DNA from: Candidatus Methylomirabilota bacterium
Lineage (GTDB): Bacteria; Methylomirabilota; Methylomirabilia; Rokubacteriales; CSP1-6
NCBI GenBank assembly: GCA_035709005.1
Contig: DASTFB010000003.1
Location: 1-33,716, forward strand
Reading direction: 5' to 3'
Length of the DNA stretch: 33,716 nucleotides
Shown here: positions 33,685 to 33,716 of the stretch, one piece after another
Numbering within the stretch: the stretch's first letter is position 1
Layout: each line of letters begins with the position of its first letter
Program-made: the position numbers and the translations under genes
Notes under the pieces: model-generated
Told to the model about the DNA's origin: nothing
The model's database searches: none
The model's input: the letters and a program-made list of their open reading frames with translations, nothing else

Positions 33685-33716
33685 TGAAGCTCTCCGGCTG
33701 GCGCCGGGCCACGCTC
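33684..33716 (+). CDS. Start of a gene cut by the window edge
   Basis: An ATG at 33684 opens a frame of 11 codons to the end of the window, MKLSGWRRATL. An AGGTGG site lies about 10 bases upstream. The Lys/Arg-rich beginning could be the start of a signal peptide or membrane anchor. It is divergent from lgt. Too little is visible to name it. Confidence 0.4.
   Translation, partial: MKLSGWRRATL

Overview
The window is GC-rich bacterial chromosome, coding on both strands with very tight packing: many start and stop codons overlap as ATGA, GTGA, CTGA or TGATG. Gene content suggests an uncultured soil or subsurface lineage such as Rokubacteria/Methylomirabilota: a two-subunit 2-oxoacid:ferredoxin oxidoreductase, glycolate oxidase GlcDEF, NadX, a HemQ-type chlorite dismutase family protein, a SAM/B12-like radical enzyme and several DUF families. 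That assignment is inference from gene content and base composition, not a sequence match. No rRNA, tRNA, CRISPR array, transposase or phage gene was seen.

Left part (1-10113). A membrane-anchored Pro/Ala-rich protein of unknown function reads rightward. It faces a leftward series that could be one operon: a TIGR02757 protein with endonuclease III-like features, rmuC, a sodium:solute symporter, an orphan GroES-like protein, a Memo-family protein, a DUF1285 protein, and two coupled thiamine-diphosphate enzymes. A TTGACA-type promoter may start the last two separately.

Middle (10130-20874). nadX reads rightward from a promoter region that may be shared with the TIGR02757 gene. A 315-base intergenic stretch follows, holding hairpins and a 32-base inverted repeat whose only two mismatches are G.U pairs in plus-strand RNA. 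Leftward lie korA-korB (2-oxoacid:ferredoxin oxidoreductase), a triple-hairpin spacer, and then glcD-glcE-glcF, a cupin, DUF2203, a HAD hydrolase and trxB, nearly all overlapping or a few bases apart.

Nitrogen/carbon node (21061-29322). A LysR regulator is divergent from gltB-gltD (NADPH-type glutamate synthase) and lies upstream of and codirectional with korAB. Both flanking enzyme systems act on 2-oxoglutarate. The divergent intergenic region carries three copies of a CACGAT half-site. Downstream of gltD is an exported FecR-domain protein whose C-terminus appears to be broken by two compensating frameshifts.

Right part (29376-33716). A leftward set encodes Lgt, a B12-binding-type radical SAM protein, a HemQ-like coproheme decarboxylase and MoaA; moaA appears to use a CTG start. 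A further gene begins rightward at the window edge.

Several operon heads (nadX, lysR, the radical SAM gene, lgt) have a -10-like hexamer only 7-8 bases before the start codon, which suggests leaderless transcription. No obviously novel defence or mobile system is present. The best leads are the 2-oxoglutarate/LysR arrangement, the structured element at 11116-11250, the triple hairpin at 17884-17985 and the orphan GroES/Memo/DUF1285 neighbourhood.
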